NCBI GenBank assembly: GCA_001464275.1
Contig: LNFL01000123.1
Span: forward strand, 1 to 64,000
DNA length: 64,000 nucleotides
Reading direction: 5' to 3'
Source of the DNA: Actinobacteria bacterium Ga0077560
GTDB taxonomy: Bacteria > Actinomycetota > Thermoleophilia > Miltoncostaeales > Miltoncostaeaceae
Translations under genes and position numbers: made by a program
Part shown: positions 42,799 through 51,397 of the stretch, piece after piece
How the letters are laid out: each line of letters opens with the position of its first letter
Numbering within the stretch: the stretch's first letter is position 1
The notes under the pieces: generated by a model
Database searches by the model: none
What the model was told of the DNA's origin: nothing
Seen by the model: only the letters and a program-made list of their open reading frames with translations

Positions 42799-44766
42799 GT
42801 GACCAGCAGCACGCGACAGGACGGGAACGACACACGCGCGGAGCGCCTCGCGGAGGCGGTCCAGACGTTGGCGGGCGAGCGCGACATCGACCGGATGTGC
42901 GACGTGGCCATGGATGCCGCGATCGACCTGACGGGCGCGCCGGCCGGGCACCTGGAGGTCCAGGACGGCCACGGCGGCTTCGAGGTGCGGTCGGCCAAGG
43001 GCGCTCCCGGTGAGACCCAGCCCACGGACGAGCCGCTGATGGTGGCGGGGGTCCGCGTGGGGCGCATTGTGCTGTGGGGGGCCGACGAGGCCGCCCGGCC
43101 GGCGCTGCGCGTCCTCGCGACGCAGCTCTCGCAGGGCCTCGCGAACGTCGAGATGGAGCGCCGGGCCGCCCAGCAGCGTGGGCGTGCACGGCGGTTCGCC
43201 GAGGCGGTCCGGGCGCTGCGCGGCGTGCAGCCCACCGAGCAGGCGGTCATCTGCCTGGTCGACGAGGCGCGCAAGCTGGTGGCCGGCGCCGCATCGGCGC
43301 TGGTGACCGGGCTGCCGGGCGACCCCGGCCCGGCGGTGAGCCTGGGCCTGGACACCGAGTCCGAGCGGCTGCTGGCCGGCATCGTCGCGGGCGAGCTGAG
43401 CTCGCTGGTGGCGCACGGCCGCCCGTGGGCCGGCCCGGTGCCCAGCGACGTGGCGCTGCGTGAGCAGGGCCTGGTGGGTCTGGCGCTGGTCCCGGTGGGG
43501 GAGGAGAACGACCGCATCGGCACGCTGGTCGTCCTCACCCGCGACGAGATCGGCGTGAGCCTGGACGAGCTGGAGGCCCTCTGGAGCCTCGCGGACCACG
43601 CGACGGCCGCCCTGGGCGCCGCCGCCCTGCGCGAGCGCCTGGACGAGCTGGGCACCGTGGACCCGGCGACGCGGTTCTTCAACGCGCGCTACTTCACGAC
43701 CCGCCTGGAGCAGGAGACCCACCGGGCCCTGCGGTCGCGAGAGGGCCTGTCCCTGGCGATCTTCGGGATCGACGGGCTCACCCAACTGCGCGCCGCCGCC
43801 GGCGACCGCGCGGCCGAGGACGCCGTGTCGGCCCTGGCCGAGCACATGGTTCCGCGCCTTCGCGCCACCGACGTCGGCTGCCGCACCGGCACCGACGAGC
43901 TGGCGGTGATCCTGCCCGGCTCCGACGGCCTGGACGCGTACCGCATCTCCGAGCGGATCCGCTCCGGCTTCGCGGCGGAGGCCGCGCTGGGCCACGGCGT
44001 GTCGCTGTCGGTGGGCGTCGCGAGCTTCCCGCAGCAGGCCGGCACCGCCGACCAGCTGTCCGGGTTCGCGCGCACCGCCCTCACCCTCGCCCGCCGTCAC
44101 GGCGGGGAGCGCACCTTCCTGTACGACCGTGAGGTCGCCGCGATGCTCGACGAGGAGGATCGCCGCGGCCGGGTCGTGGAGGAGTCGCTGGTCACCACGA
44201 TCTCCACCCTCGCGGTGGCCGTGGACGAGCGGCACCACACCACCCGGGACCATTCCCAGAATGTCGCCCGTGTGGCCGCCATGCTGGCGGCCGAGGTGGG
44301 ACTCTCGCCGGAGGGCGTGGAGGAGGTCCGCCTGGCGGGCCTTCTGCACGACGTCGGCAAGATCGGGGTGGACGAGGAACTGCTCACCCGCTGCGGGCCG
44401 CTCGAGCCGCACGAGTGGGACGAGATCCGCCAGCACCCCGAGATCGGGTACCGGATGCTGTCCGGGACCCGGTTGCGCGATGTCCGCACGTTCGTCCGCC
44501 ATCACCACGAACGGTGGGACGGCGGGGGCTACCCAATGGGTCTCTCGGGGGAGGAGATCCCGTTGGAGAGCCGCATCATCGCCGTGGCGAACGCGCTGGA
44601 CAGCATGGTCAACGACCGCCCGTATCGGATGGCGATGCCGTTCGATGAGGCACTCGAGCTGATCCGCTCGAAGGCCGGGTCGCAGTTCTGCCCGAAGACC
44701 GTCGAGGCACTCCAGCGTCTGGTCGAACGTGACCCGGCGTGGCTGCGTCCCGAGCCGAACGCGTAG
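42799..44766 (+). CDS. GAF-GAF-degenerate GGDEF-HD-GYP cyclic di-GMP phosphodiesterase
   Basis: A 655-residue soluble signalling protein. Two GAF-like sensor regions (about 10-125 and 135-285), then a GGDEF-like domain in which the signature is RTGTDELAVILPG, so cyclase activity is probably lost, and a C-terminal HD-GYP domain (about 465-650) with HHTTRDHSQNVA, LLHDVGKIGVDE and RHHHERWDGGGYPMGLSGEEIP, all metal ligands and GYP intact. It should hydrolyse cyclic di-GMP under control of the GAF domains. GTG at 42799 follows AGGGAGG. Next to the HDOD-LuxR gene. Confidence 0.92.
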   Translation: MTSSTRQDGNDTRAERLAEAVQTLAGERDIDRMCDVAMDAAIDLTGAPAGHLEVQDGHGGFEVRSAKGAPGETQPTDEPLMVAGVRVGRIVLWGADEAARPALRVLATQLSQGLANVEMERRAAQQRGRARRFAEAVRALRGVQPTEQAVICLVDEARKLVAGAASALVTGLPGDPGPAVSLGLDTESERLLAGIVAGELSSLVAHGRPWAGPVPSDVALREQGLVGLALVPVGEENDRIGTLVVLTRDEIGVSLDELEALWSLADHATAALGAAALRERLDELGTVDPATRFFNARYFTTRLEQETHRALRSREGLSLAIFGIDGLTQLRAAAGDRAAEDAVSALAEHMVPRLRATDVGCRTGTDELAVILPGSDGLDAYRISERIRSGFAAEAALGHGVSLSVGVASFPQQAGTADQLSGFARTALTLARRHGGERTFLYDREVAAMLDEEDRRGRVVEESLVTTISTLAVAVDERHHTTRDHSQNVARVAAMLAAEVGLSPEGVEEVRLAGLLHDVGKIGVDEELLTRCGPLEPHEWDEIRQHPEIGYRMLSGTRLRDVRTFVRHHHERWDGGGYPMGLSGEEIPLESRIIAVANALDSMVNDRPYRMAMPFDEALELIRSKAGSQFCPKTVEALQRLVERDPAWLRPEPNA

Positions 44767-44783
44767 GAAAGGAATCCACGCCG

Positions 44784-45825
44784 ATGGGCACCAACATCGC
44801 CGCCGCGCACCTGAGCGTCGTGGCATCCCCACCCAAGGTCACGGCCCCCGCGGAGCGGCCCGGGCGCGACCTGCTGACCCAGAAGGCCGTCGCCGAGGCG
44901 GCGGAGCGGCTCGCCGCGCCGTCGGCCGTCGTGAGCAGCGTGCTGGAGCTCATCGACGGTGGTTCGGCACCCGTCCGCGCGATCGCGCAGCGGGTGGCGC
45001 AGAGCCCCGAGATCGCGGCGCAGCTGCTGCGCCTCGCGAACTCCGCGCTCTTCGGCGAACCCGTGGATTCCCTCGACCGCGCCATCGTGCGCATCGGTGA
45101 GCGGAGCCTTCGGGGGCTGCTGCTCGCCGCGTCGACCTACCGGCTGCTGGAGGGCGAGCTGCGCATCTACGGCGTACCGCGCCTGGCGCTGTTCACGCAC
45201 TCCAACGAGGTCGCCACGATGGCGCAGGCCATCGCGACGCGCCTGTCGGCGCCGGTGGCCCCGCAGGCGTTCCTGGCCGGCCTGGTGCACGACCTCGGCA
45301 AGCCGATCCTGGCGGAGGTCGGTGCGCAACGTGAGCGAGGAGCGGGCCGTGTTCGGCACCGACCACGCCCGCGTGGGCACCTGGATCGCGAAGCGCTGGT
45401 CGCTGCCGGAGGACCTGTGCCAGGCGATGGAGCACCATCACGACCAGGAGCCGCCGGAGAGCGCGGTGGCCCGCGCGGTGTGGCTGGCCGACCTGGTGGT
45501 GCGCGCCCAGCAGGGCGAGGCGGACGCCATCTCCCGGCTGCCCGCCGGCGCGGAGGCCTGCGGCCTGCCGTCGGAGGGCCTGGAGTCGCTGCTCACCGCG
45601 TCCAGCGTGGAGAGCGAGGAGCCGCAGCGGCCGTCCGGTCTGACCGACCGGGAGCTGCAGGTGCTGCGGATGCTCGCCACGGGCGCCGCCGCCAAGCAGG
45701 TGGCGCTGCAGCTGGGGTGCTCGGTCTCGACCGTGCACAACCACCTGCACCACGTGTACCGCAAGCTCAACGTGACCGGCCAGGCGCAGGCGCTGCTGCT
45801 GGCACGTGAGATGGGCTGGGTCTAA
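44784..45825 (+). CDS. HDOD domain-LuxR HTH fusion, frame broken at about 45318
   Basis: The N-terminal 180 residues form an HDOD domain (LAAPSAVVSSVLELIDGGSAP, SPEIAAQLLRLANSALFG, LVHDLGKPILAEV), a signalling relative of HD hydrolases. The C-terminal 65 residues are a LuxR/FixJ helix-turn-helix: LTDRELQVLRMLATGAAAKQVALQL and VSTVHNHLHHVYRKLNV. The first frame leaves homology after LAEVG; it resumes in another frame at RNVSEERAVFGTDHARVG, with some 20 or more expected residues missing. ATG at 44784 follows AGGAAAGGAA. The fusion suggests a DNA-binding output controlled by an HDOD sensor. Confidence 0.85.
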
Positions 45826-46097
45826 CCCCGCTCTGAGTTCTCGGACTCGCGGCCGGGCGTCACGCTCGGCCGCCGCCCAGACGGACGCGCGGGTCGCGTC
45901 CGTCGCCAGATGGCGCTCACCTGGGTCGCCGTGAGGCCCAGGTGCGCGCCGAGCCTGCGGGTGGGCATCCCCTGCTCCAGCAGCTGGATGACCGCGCGGT
46001 CGCGCAGGCGCCGCAGCGCCACGACCTTCTCCTCGGCCTCACGCACGGCGGCGGCGAGGTCGACCGCCTGCTTCAGCGTGTCCGGTGTGTCGGCCAT
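45822..46097 (-). CDS. Small helix-turn-helix protein
   Basis: A 91-residue protein: an N-terminal helix/coiled coil (TLKQAVDLAAAVREAEEKVVAL), then RRLRDRAVIQLLEQGMPTRRLGAHLGLTATQVSAIWRR, a simple HTH of the kind seen in small actinobacterial regulators, and a basic Pro/Arg-rich tail. No partner is known. Its stop overlaps the convergent HDOD-LuxR stop. Start ATG at 46097 lacks a clear ribosome-binding site. Confidence 0.6.
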   Translation of the reverse strand: MADTPDTLKQAVDLAAAVREAEEKVVALRRLRDRAVIQLLEQGMPTRRLGAHLGLTATQVSAIWRRTRPARPSGRRPSVTPGRESENSERG

Positions 46098-46143
46098 CGG
46101 CCCGGAAGGCTGGCAGACCTCGGGCGGTCCGCCAACACCGCGG

Positions 46144-46341
46144 TCAGCCGGCCAGGTCGAGGACGATCCACGCCGCCCAGACCGCCGCGAATACCAGGAC
46201 CACGGTCGCGCCGGCCGCGGTGAGCGCCGCGCCCCTCCGGCGTCCCGCCGTCCCGGGGCCGGCCTCGCGCATGAGGCCGACGCCCAGGAGCATCGCCACG
46301 ACGGCGACGGCCGCCGCCGCACCCGCCCCGATGATCACCAC
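46144..46341 (-). CDS. Small two-helix membrane protein
   Basis: A 65-residue protein with two membrane helices (VIIGAGAAAAVAVVAMLLGVGLM and AAGATVVLVFAAVWAAWIVL) joined by a short basic loop. No family recognised. GTG start at 46341 with GAGGGGAC about 7 bases upstream, which supports real translation. Confidence 0.45.
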   Translation of the reverse strand: MVIIGAGAAAAVAVVAMLLGVGLMREAGPGTAGRRRGAALTAAGATVVLVFAAVWAAWIVLDLAG

Positions 46342-46405
46342 TGGTCGCGTCCCCTCGTCCTGCAGCGTGGTCTACTTGCGGCGGGACGGTAGCCATCGAG
46401 GTTGG

Positions 46406-47308
46406 GTGACGCAATTGACGGTGCTGATCGGCACGGCGTCGTGGACGGACCCCGAGTTCATCAAGGCCGGCTGGTATCCGGACGAGGTGAAGAACGACGC
46501 CGAGGGGCGGCTTCGGTACTACGCCGAGCACTTCCCGATGGTGGAGGTGAACGCGAGCTTCTACGCGCTGCCCACCGTGGAGACGGTGGGCGCGTGGACC
46601 CGCCGCACGCCCGATGACTTCCGGTTCTTCGTGAAGGCCCACCAGGTCATCTCCGGCCACCCGTCCGAGCCCGGCCGCCTGCCGGTGCCGCTGCGGGAGC
46701 TGCCGTTCACCCCCGACAAGCGCGGGCGCATCCGCAAGCCCAGCCAGGAGCTGCGCGACGCGGTGATCGACAGCCTCCTGGAGGCGCTCGGCCCGATGGG
46801 CGGCAAGCTTGGCGGCGTCCTGCTGCAGCTGCCGCCGTTCGTGACGGCCGGCGAGGCCCAGCGCGCCGAGGTGGAGCGCATCATCGCCCGGTTCGCCCCG
46901 GTGCGCGTGGCGGTGGAGTTCCGGCACCGCTCCTGGGTGGCGCCGGGGGAGCGGGAGCGCACCATGGACATGCTGGGCGCCCGTGACGCGGCGTACGTGT
47001 GCGTGGACGCGCCCCGCATCGACGCCGCCTCGGCGATGCCGCCGATCGTCGAGGTGACCGCCCCCGAGCTCGCGTACCTGCGGCTGCACGGCCGCAACGC
47101 CGACACCTGGCACACCGGCAAGACCGTCGCCGAGCGCTACGACCACGTCTACACGCGGGACGAGATGGCCGAGTGGTTGGACCCGGTCATCGCGATGGCC
47201 GAGCGCGCCCAGGAGGTGGCCGTGGTGTTCAACAACAACGCGAGGGACTACGCCCTCAGGAACGCCGCCGACTTCCGTGGCATGCTCGCAGAGCGGGCCG
47301 GCCGCTGA
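46406..47308 (+). CDS. DUF72 (YecE-like) protein
   Basis: A 300-residue TIM-barrel protein of the DUF72 family: VLIGTASWTDPEF, GWYPDEVKNDAEGRLRYYAEHFPMVEVN (in parts), FVKAHQVISGH, LGGVLLQLPP, VAVEFRHRSWV, AYLRLHGRN and VVFNNNARDYA. Its function is not established. GTG start at 46406. The final Asn-rich strand is intact. Confidence 0.9.
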   Translation: MTQLTVLIGTASWTDPEFIKAGWYPDEVKNDAEGRLRYYAEHFPMVEVNASFYALPTVETVGAWTRRTPDDFRFFVKAHQVISGHPSEPGRLPVPLRELPFTPDKRGRIRKPSQELRDAVIDSLLEALGPMGGKLGGVLLQLPPFVTAGEAQRAEVERIIARFAPVRVAVEFRHRSWVAPGERERTMDMLGARDAAYVCVDAPRIDAASAMPPIVEVTAPELAYLRLHGRNADTWHTGKTVAERYDHVYTRDEMAEWLDPVIAMAERAQEVAVVFNNNARDYALRNAADFRGMLAERAGR

Positions 47309-47322
47309 GTCGGGGATTGGTG

Positions 47323-47727
47323 ATGCGGCAGGTCTGGATCGACGCCTGGCAGATGCAGTGCTGCGGAGACGCGTTCCACGTCGGGCAACGGGTCGAGTTC
47401 TCGACAATTCCCCCAGGCGACCGCGCGTTCCTCGGCCGTGTCCTTGGGGAGGAACGCGCCGCATGCCTCACGGACCGCGAAGACCACCACGACGTGGGTG
47501 GCGGCGTATCGACCCGCATCGTGGGCTCGGTTGAGAGGATCGAGGCGGTCTGGTGCCGCTTCGACGTCAGGGGACACCCGGTCGCCGGGACGACCCAGTT
47601 CGCGCTGCGCGAGCAGGCGGACGGGTGGGAACCGGAGGACGACCTGGATCCGACGCGTGGGGAGCCCACTCTCGGCTTCGTCGGCTACGTGGTGACGATG
47701 GAGACCGACAACGGTCCGTCGGCCTGA
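47323..47727 (+). CDS. DUF6578-like hypothetical protein
   Basis: A 134-residue protein starting MRQVWIDAWQMQCCGDAFHVGQ, resembling the actinobacterial DUF6578 group whose N-terminus carries a Trp-x-x-Gln-Cys-Cys-Gly pattern. Acidic, soluble, no catalytic motif recognised. ATG at 47323 (GTG at 47320 in frame) follows GGGGAT. Family call is from memory of the N-terminal pattern, moderate certainty. Confidence 0.6.
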   Translation: MRQVWIDAWQMQCCGDAFHVGQRVEFSTIPPGDRAFLGRVLGEERAACLTDREDHHDVGGGVSTRIVGSVERIEAVWCRFDVRGHPVAGTTQFALREQADGWEPEDDLDPTRGEPTLGFVGYVVTMETDNGPSA

Positions 47728-47863
47728 ACCCGTGCATGTGACGGGCGGCCGTCGCCAAGCGGACGAAGCGACATCCGCCGGGGGCATGGATCTCCGGCGA
47801 AAGCCGCCGCCGCCCTTCCGCCACGGGTCACCGCGCCCTGGCACGTCCGGAGATCGCGGGGTT

Positions 47864-48451
47864 CTACGCGCGGTTCGGGCTCCCCGAGAACGTCGGGGGA
47901 TCCCGGCTGATGCGCAGGTCCTCGGACCCGCGGCTCGTTCCAGGAATCTGGATCCGATAGCGCACCGAAGGGAGGCCGAGCCCGTCCTCCGAGGCGCGCT
48001 CTGCGCCGTCGGGCCTCCACCCGCCCCTTTCGTAGAACCGCCGCGCTCGCATGTTGCCGCGCAGCACCCACAGCACCGCCGTCCGGTGACCGTCCTCCCA
48101 CATGCCGGCCAGGGCCGCTCGCATGAGGCTGCGCCCGAGCCCCACATAGAGGGCGAACACCTCCACGGTCGCATCCGCCGCTTCGCCGCGCTCGATCCTC
48201 ACCGGGCCGCGGCAGACGAAACCACACACCCCGTCATCGTCCACCGCCACCAGATTCGTCGATCCCGGGACCCCGGCCTCACCCCGCAGGATCGACGCCC
48301 AGGTGACGGTGAGCTCCGGGAGCGACAGGTCGGCAAGCACTCGGCCGGGAAGCAGGCCCCGGTACGCGCGTCTCCAGCCGTCGATCTGGACCCTGGCGAT
48401 GCCGGCTGCGTCGTCGGGGGTGGCCCGCCGGATGGGTGGCGCCACGTTCAT
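47864..48451 (-). CDS. GNAT acetyltransferase with shortened acetyl-CoA loop
   Basis: A 195-residue GNAT-like protein: RRATPDDAAGIARVQIDGWRRAYRGLLP is a typical N-terminus, and GNMRARRFYERGGWRPDG a typical C-terminal motif. The middle reads FALYVGLGRSLMRAALAGM where the family normally has ALYV, about five more residues, then G-x-G-x-G; the pyrophosphate-binding loop is shortened in frame. The last 25 residues are not GNAT-like. Base composition is slightly less G+C-rich than its neighbours. Confidence 0.7.
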   Translation of the reverse strand: MNVAPPIRRATPDDAAGIARVQIDGWRRAYRGLLPGRVLADLSLPELTVTWASILRGEAGVPGSTNLVAVDDDGVCGFVCRGPVRIERGEAADATVEVFALYVGLGRSLMRAALAGMWEDGHRTAVLWVLRGNMRARRFYERGGWRPDGAERASEDGLGLPSVRYRIQIPGTSRGSEDLRISRDPPTFSGSPNRA

Positions 48452-48575
48452 CCCAAGCCGGTGAGTGCGGCGAGGCGAGTCCGCGCTCCTTTGGGACGAG
48501 TAAACACGGCCGCCGTGCTCCGAGGGTGTCCGCGGGTCCGGGTCGGCGCGCGGGATGCGCGCAGGCCGGCCGACA

Positions 48576-51305
48576 TCAGTCCGCCGCGTCCCGCATCCAT
48601 ACGGCCAGGGCCGTGCGGCTCCTGAGACCCGCCTTCGCGTAGATCCGTGTGAGGTGGTGCTCCACGGTCTTGCGGCTGATCAGCAGCTCCGCGGCGATCT
48701 CGGGGTTCGTCGCGCCACGAGCGACGGCAAGCGCGATCCGGGTCTCCTGCGGCGTCAGCGGAACGTCCCGGCCCGGGGCGGTGCCGAGCCGCTCGCCGGT
48801 CGCCTCGAGTTCCCGGGCGGCTCGCTCCGCCCAGGGACGCGCGCCCAGGCGAAGGAACGCGTCGCGGGCCTCGTGCAGCGGGATCCGGGCGTCGCCGGGC
48901 CGGCGCAGGCGGCGCAGGTGTTCCCCCAGCAGGAGCGCGGTGCGGGCGCGGCCGAACGGAACGGCGGCGCCGTGGAGGGCCAGCGCGCGGCGGTACGCCG
49001 CCTCGGCATCCTCACCGTCGCGGAGCATCGCGTCGCAGCGCGCGGCGGCGGCGCGCGTCCACGCGCACCCGGTGCGGGATGCGGCCTCCTCGAGTGACCT
49101 GAGCGCCTCCCGGGCCTCCTGAACGCGCCCCGCCCGCACCAGCGCCTCCACCAGGTCCCCGCCGGACCGGAGCACGGTCGGGTGCGCCACCTCGCGGTCC
49201 CGTGCCATGGCGTCCGCACGGAGCAGGTGGCCCGCGGCAGCGTCCGGCCAGCCGGCGCTCAGCTGCAGCAGGCCGCGCAGCGCCGCGCAGTACAGCAACA
49301 GCGAGTCCACGCCGGTCGCGGCCGCGATCGCCTCGGCCGCATCCAGATGCCGTTCCGCATCGACCAGGATGCCCCGTCCGGCCTCCACGTGCGCACATGC
49401 CACGAGGGCCAGCGCAGCGTTGGCGGGCTGTTCGGTCGCCTCGGCCAGGTCCACGGCCTCCGCCGCGGCCGCGAGGGCGGCGGTCCAGTGGCCGTCGCGG
49501 AACTCCACGATGGCGAGCACCGCCAGCGGATAGGGGAGCGCACCCACGGCGGAGGCCGCGCGGGCCTCGGCGACCAGGTCCACCAGCAGGGAACGGAGCT
49601 CGGTGTGGTCCCCCAGCCACAGCAGCCCCATCGCCGCGGCGGGAATGAGCACCGGGTGACGGTCGCCGCGTCGCGCGGCCCGCACCGCGGCGCTGAGCAT
49701 GCGGCGCCCGTCGGCCGTGCGGCCCTGCATCAGCAGCCCCTGGGCGGCCACCGCCTCGGCGGTCAGCCGCTCCGGCGCCGGCGTACGGGCTCGGTCCAGC
49801 AGCTCGAGCGCGCGGCCCGAGAGATCGAGGACCGCCCGGGTATCGCCGCTCGGCAGCGCGCTCATGGCCGCGGCCGTCAGCAGCGAGGCCGCCTCCGGCG
49901 GATCGGACGCCGCCAGCGACTCCGCCCTGGGCACCAGGACCGCTCGCGCCTCCCGCACCATGCCCGCGCCGGCCAGGATCGCCGCCCGGGCCCGCAGCGC
50001 GGGGATCGTCTCGCCCTCGGCGCCCAGCTCGTCCAGCACGGCGAGCCCCTCGCGGTGACGACCCGATCGGGCCATCACGGAGGCGGCCTCCACCGAGCGC
50101 CGGGCGTGGGCGTCACGGGCGGGACTGAGCCGTGCGGCCTGCAGCATCGCCGTGGCGGCGGCGTCCGCGGCGCCACGATGCAGATGCCGCCCGGCCGTCT
50201 CCTCCAGCGCCGCCGCCGCCCGCTCGTCCGGCCCGTCGGCCGCCGCCGCCAGGTGCCATGCCCGGGCGTCGCCGTCCTCGCAGGCCGCGAGCGCCGCGTG
50301 GATCGTCCGCCGTTCCGACGGGGCGGCGCGCTGGGCCACGACCGAGCGCATCAGCGGATGACGCCACGCCACCGTCCGGCCTTCGATCGCGACGATTCCC
50401 GCGGTCTCGGCATCCCGCAGACGACCCGGATCGACGTTGCACGCGGCGCACGCGCGCCGCACCACCTCGGTGCGTGAGGAGATCGCGAATGCCGCGATCA
50501 GCAGGGCGCGAATGGTCTGCTGAGGCAGGGGCGCGAGGCGCGCGCCGAACGCCCGCTCGATCCGTTCACCCACCGGCAGCGCCGGAACGACGGATGGCAG
50601 TGGGCCGGCGCCGTCGGCGGCGGTCCTGCCCATCTCAATGAGGGCCAGGGGGTTTCCGCCGGTGGCGGCCATCAACGCTTCGGCCACGGGCCCGGCGACC
50701 CTCCCACCGGCGGCCCGGTTCAGCAGTTCGCCGGCTGCCCGTCGGTCGAGCCCGGTCAGTGCGATCGGCCGCGCGGTATCCGGAAGCGCCGCCGGGAGCC
50801 GGGCCTCCGCCCGGGCGGCCAGCAGGAGCATCACCGGCTCGTCGGTGAGCCGGCGGCCGGCGAAGAGGAGGGCCTCGGCGGTCGCCCGGTCGACCCAGTG
50901 CAGGTCGTCCACCGTCACGAGCAACGGGGCCGCCTCGGCCGCGGCACCGATCAGCGCCAGCAGGGCCGCCCCGACCGCGTGCCGGTCCACAGGCGCGCCC
51001 GGGGCGACGGCGGTCGCGTCGCGCAGCACGCGTGCCTGCCACCCGGGGAGCGCGCCGAGGTGCGGCGCAAGGGAGGGCAGCAGGGCGCCCAGCGTCGCGT
51101 ATGGCATCGCGGATTCCGGTTCGATGCCGCTCACGCCGGCGACGGTCATCCTCGTGGCCTCGGCGTTCCGCGCGGCGTGCGCGACGAGCGTGGACTTCCC
51201 CACGCCGGCCTCACCCAGCAGAACCGCCACCACCGCGCGCCCCGCGCGGGCGACGACGAGCATTTCGTCGAGCTCGACTCGCTCGGCATGGCGTCCGAAG
51301 AGCAC
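48576..51305 (-). CDS. Large LuxR-family ATPase regulator (LAL type)
   Basis: A 909-residue transcription regulator. N-terminal AAA/STAND ATPase with Walker A LLGEAGVGKSTLVAHA (about 30-45) and Walker B-like LLVTVDDLHWVD, a long helical TPR-like middle (about 330-830) and a C-terminal LuxR HTH (LTPQETRIALAVARGATNPEIAAELLIS, KTVEHHLTRIYAKAGLRSR). Such regulators respond to small metabolites and activate catabolic or secondary-metabolism genes. GTG start at 51305, directly after a -10 hexamer. Divergent from the RTX protein gene, a possible target. Confidence 0.92.
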   Translation of the reverse strand: MLFGRHAERVELDEMLVVARAGRAVVAVLLGEAGVGKSTLVAHAARNAEATRMTVAGVSGIEPESAMPYATLGALLPSLAPHLGALPGWQARVLRDATAVAPGAPVDRHAVGAALLALIGAAAEAAPLLVTVDDLHWVDRATAEALLFAGRRLTDEPVMLLLAARAEARLPAALPDTARPIALTGLDRRAAGELLNRAAGGRVAGPVAEALMAATGGNPLALIEMGRTAADGAGPLPSVVPALPVGERIERAFGARLAPLPQQTIRALLIAAFAISSRTEVVRRACAACNVDPGRLRDAETAGIVAIEGRTVAWRHPLMRSVVAQRAAPSERRTIHAALAACEDGDARAWHLAAAADGPDERAAAALEETAGRHLHRGAADAAATAMLQAARLSPARDAHARRSVEAASVMARSGRHREGLAVLDELGAEGETIPALRARAAILAGAGMVREARAVLVPRAESLAASDPPEAASLLTAAAMSALPSGDTRAVLDLSGRALELLDRARTPAPERLTAEAVAAQGLLMQGRTADGRRMLSAAVRAARRGDRHPVLIPAAAMGLLWLGDHTELRSLLVDLVAEARAASAVGALPYPLAVLAIVEFRDGHWTAALAAAAEAVDLAEATEQPANAALALVACAHVEAGRGILVDAERHLDAAEAIAAATGVDSLLLYCAALRGLLQLSAGWPDAAAGHLLRADAMARDREVAHPTVLRSGGDLVEALVRAGRVQEAREALRSLEEAASRTGCAWTRAAAARCDAMLRDGEDAEAAYRRALALHGAAVPFGRARTALLLGEHLRRLRRPGDARIPLHEARDAFLRLGARPWAERAARELEATGERLGTAPGRDVPLTPQETRIALAVARGATNPEIAAELLISRKTVEHHLTRIYAKAGLRSRTALAVWMRDAAD

Positions 51306-51311
51306 GCGCCG

Positions 51312-51317
51312 ATCCTA
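51312..51317 (-). promoter_or_regulatory. Leaderless -10 element (TAGGAT) for the LuxR ATPase gene
   Basis: Read on the minus strand, TAGGAT lies 6 bases before the GTG at 51305 with no ribosome-binding site. Confidence 0.5.
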
Positions 51318-51384
51318 CGGGTGACCCCCCGCCGGCCGGCCGGGTTCGGGAGATCCCCGATACCGGGCATCGTCGCGGCCGGAC

Positions 51385-51390
51385 TAGCGT
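51385..51390 (+). promoter_or_regulatory. Leaderless -10 element (TAGCGT) for the RTX protein gene
   Basis: TAGCGT lies 7 bases before the GTG at 51398; the gap CGCGGGC is not a convincing ribosome-binding site. Confidence 0.45.
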
Positions 51391-51397
51391 CGCGGGC

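Noticed and set aside
47728-47863. Possible small gene between the DUF6578-like and GNAT genes
   Set aside because: Only short frames without a ribosome-binding site; a weak hairpin (CCCGT ... ACGGG near 47731-47747) is the only structure.
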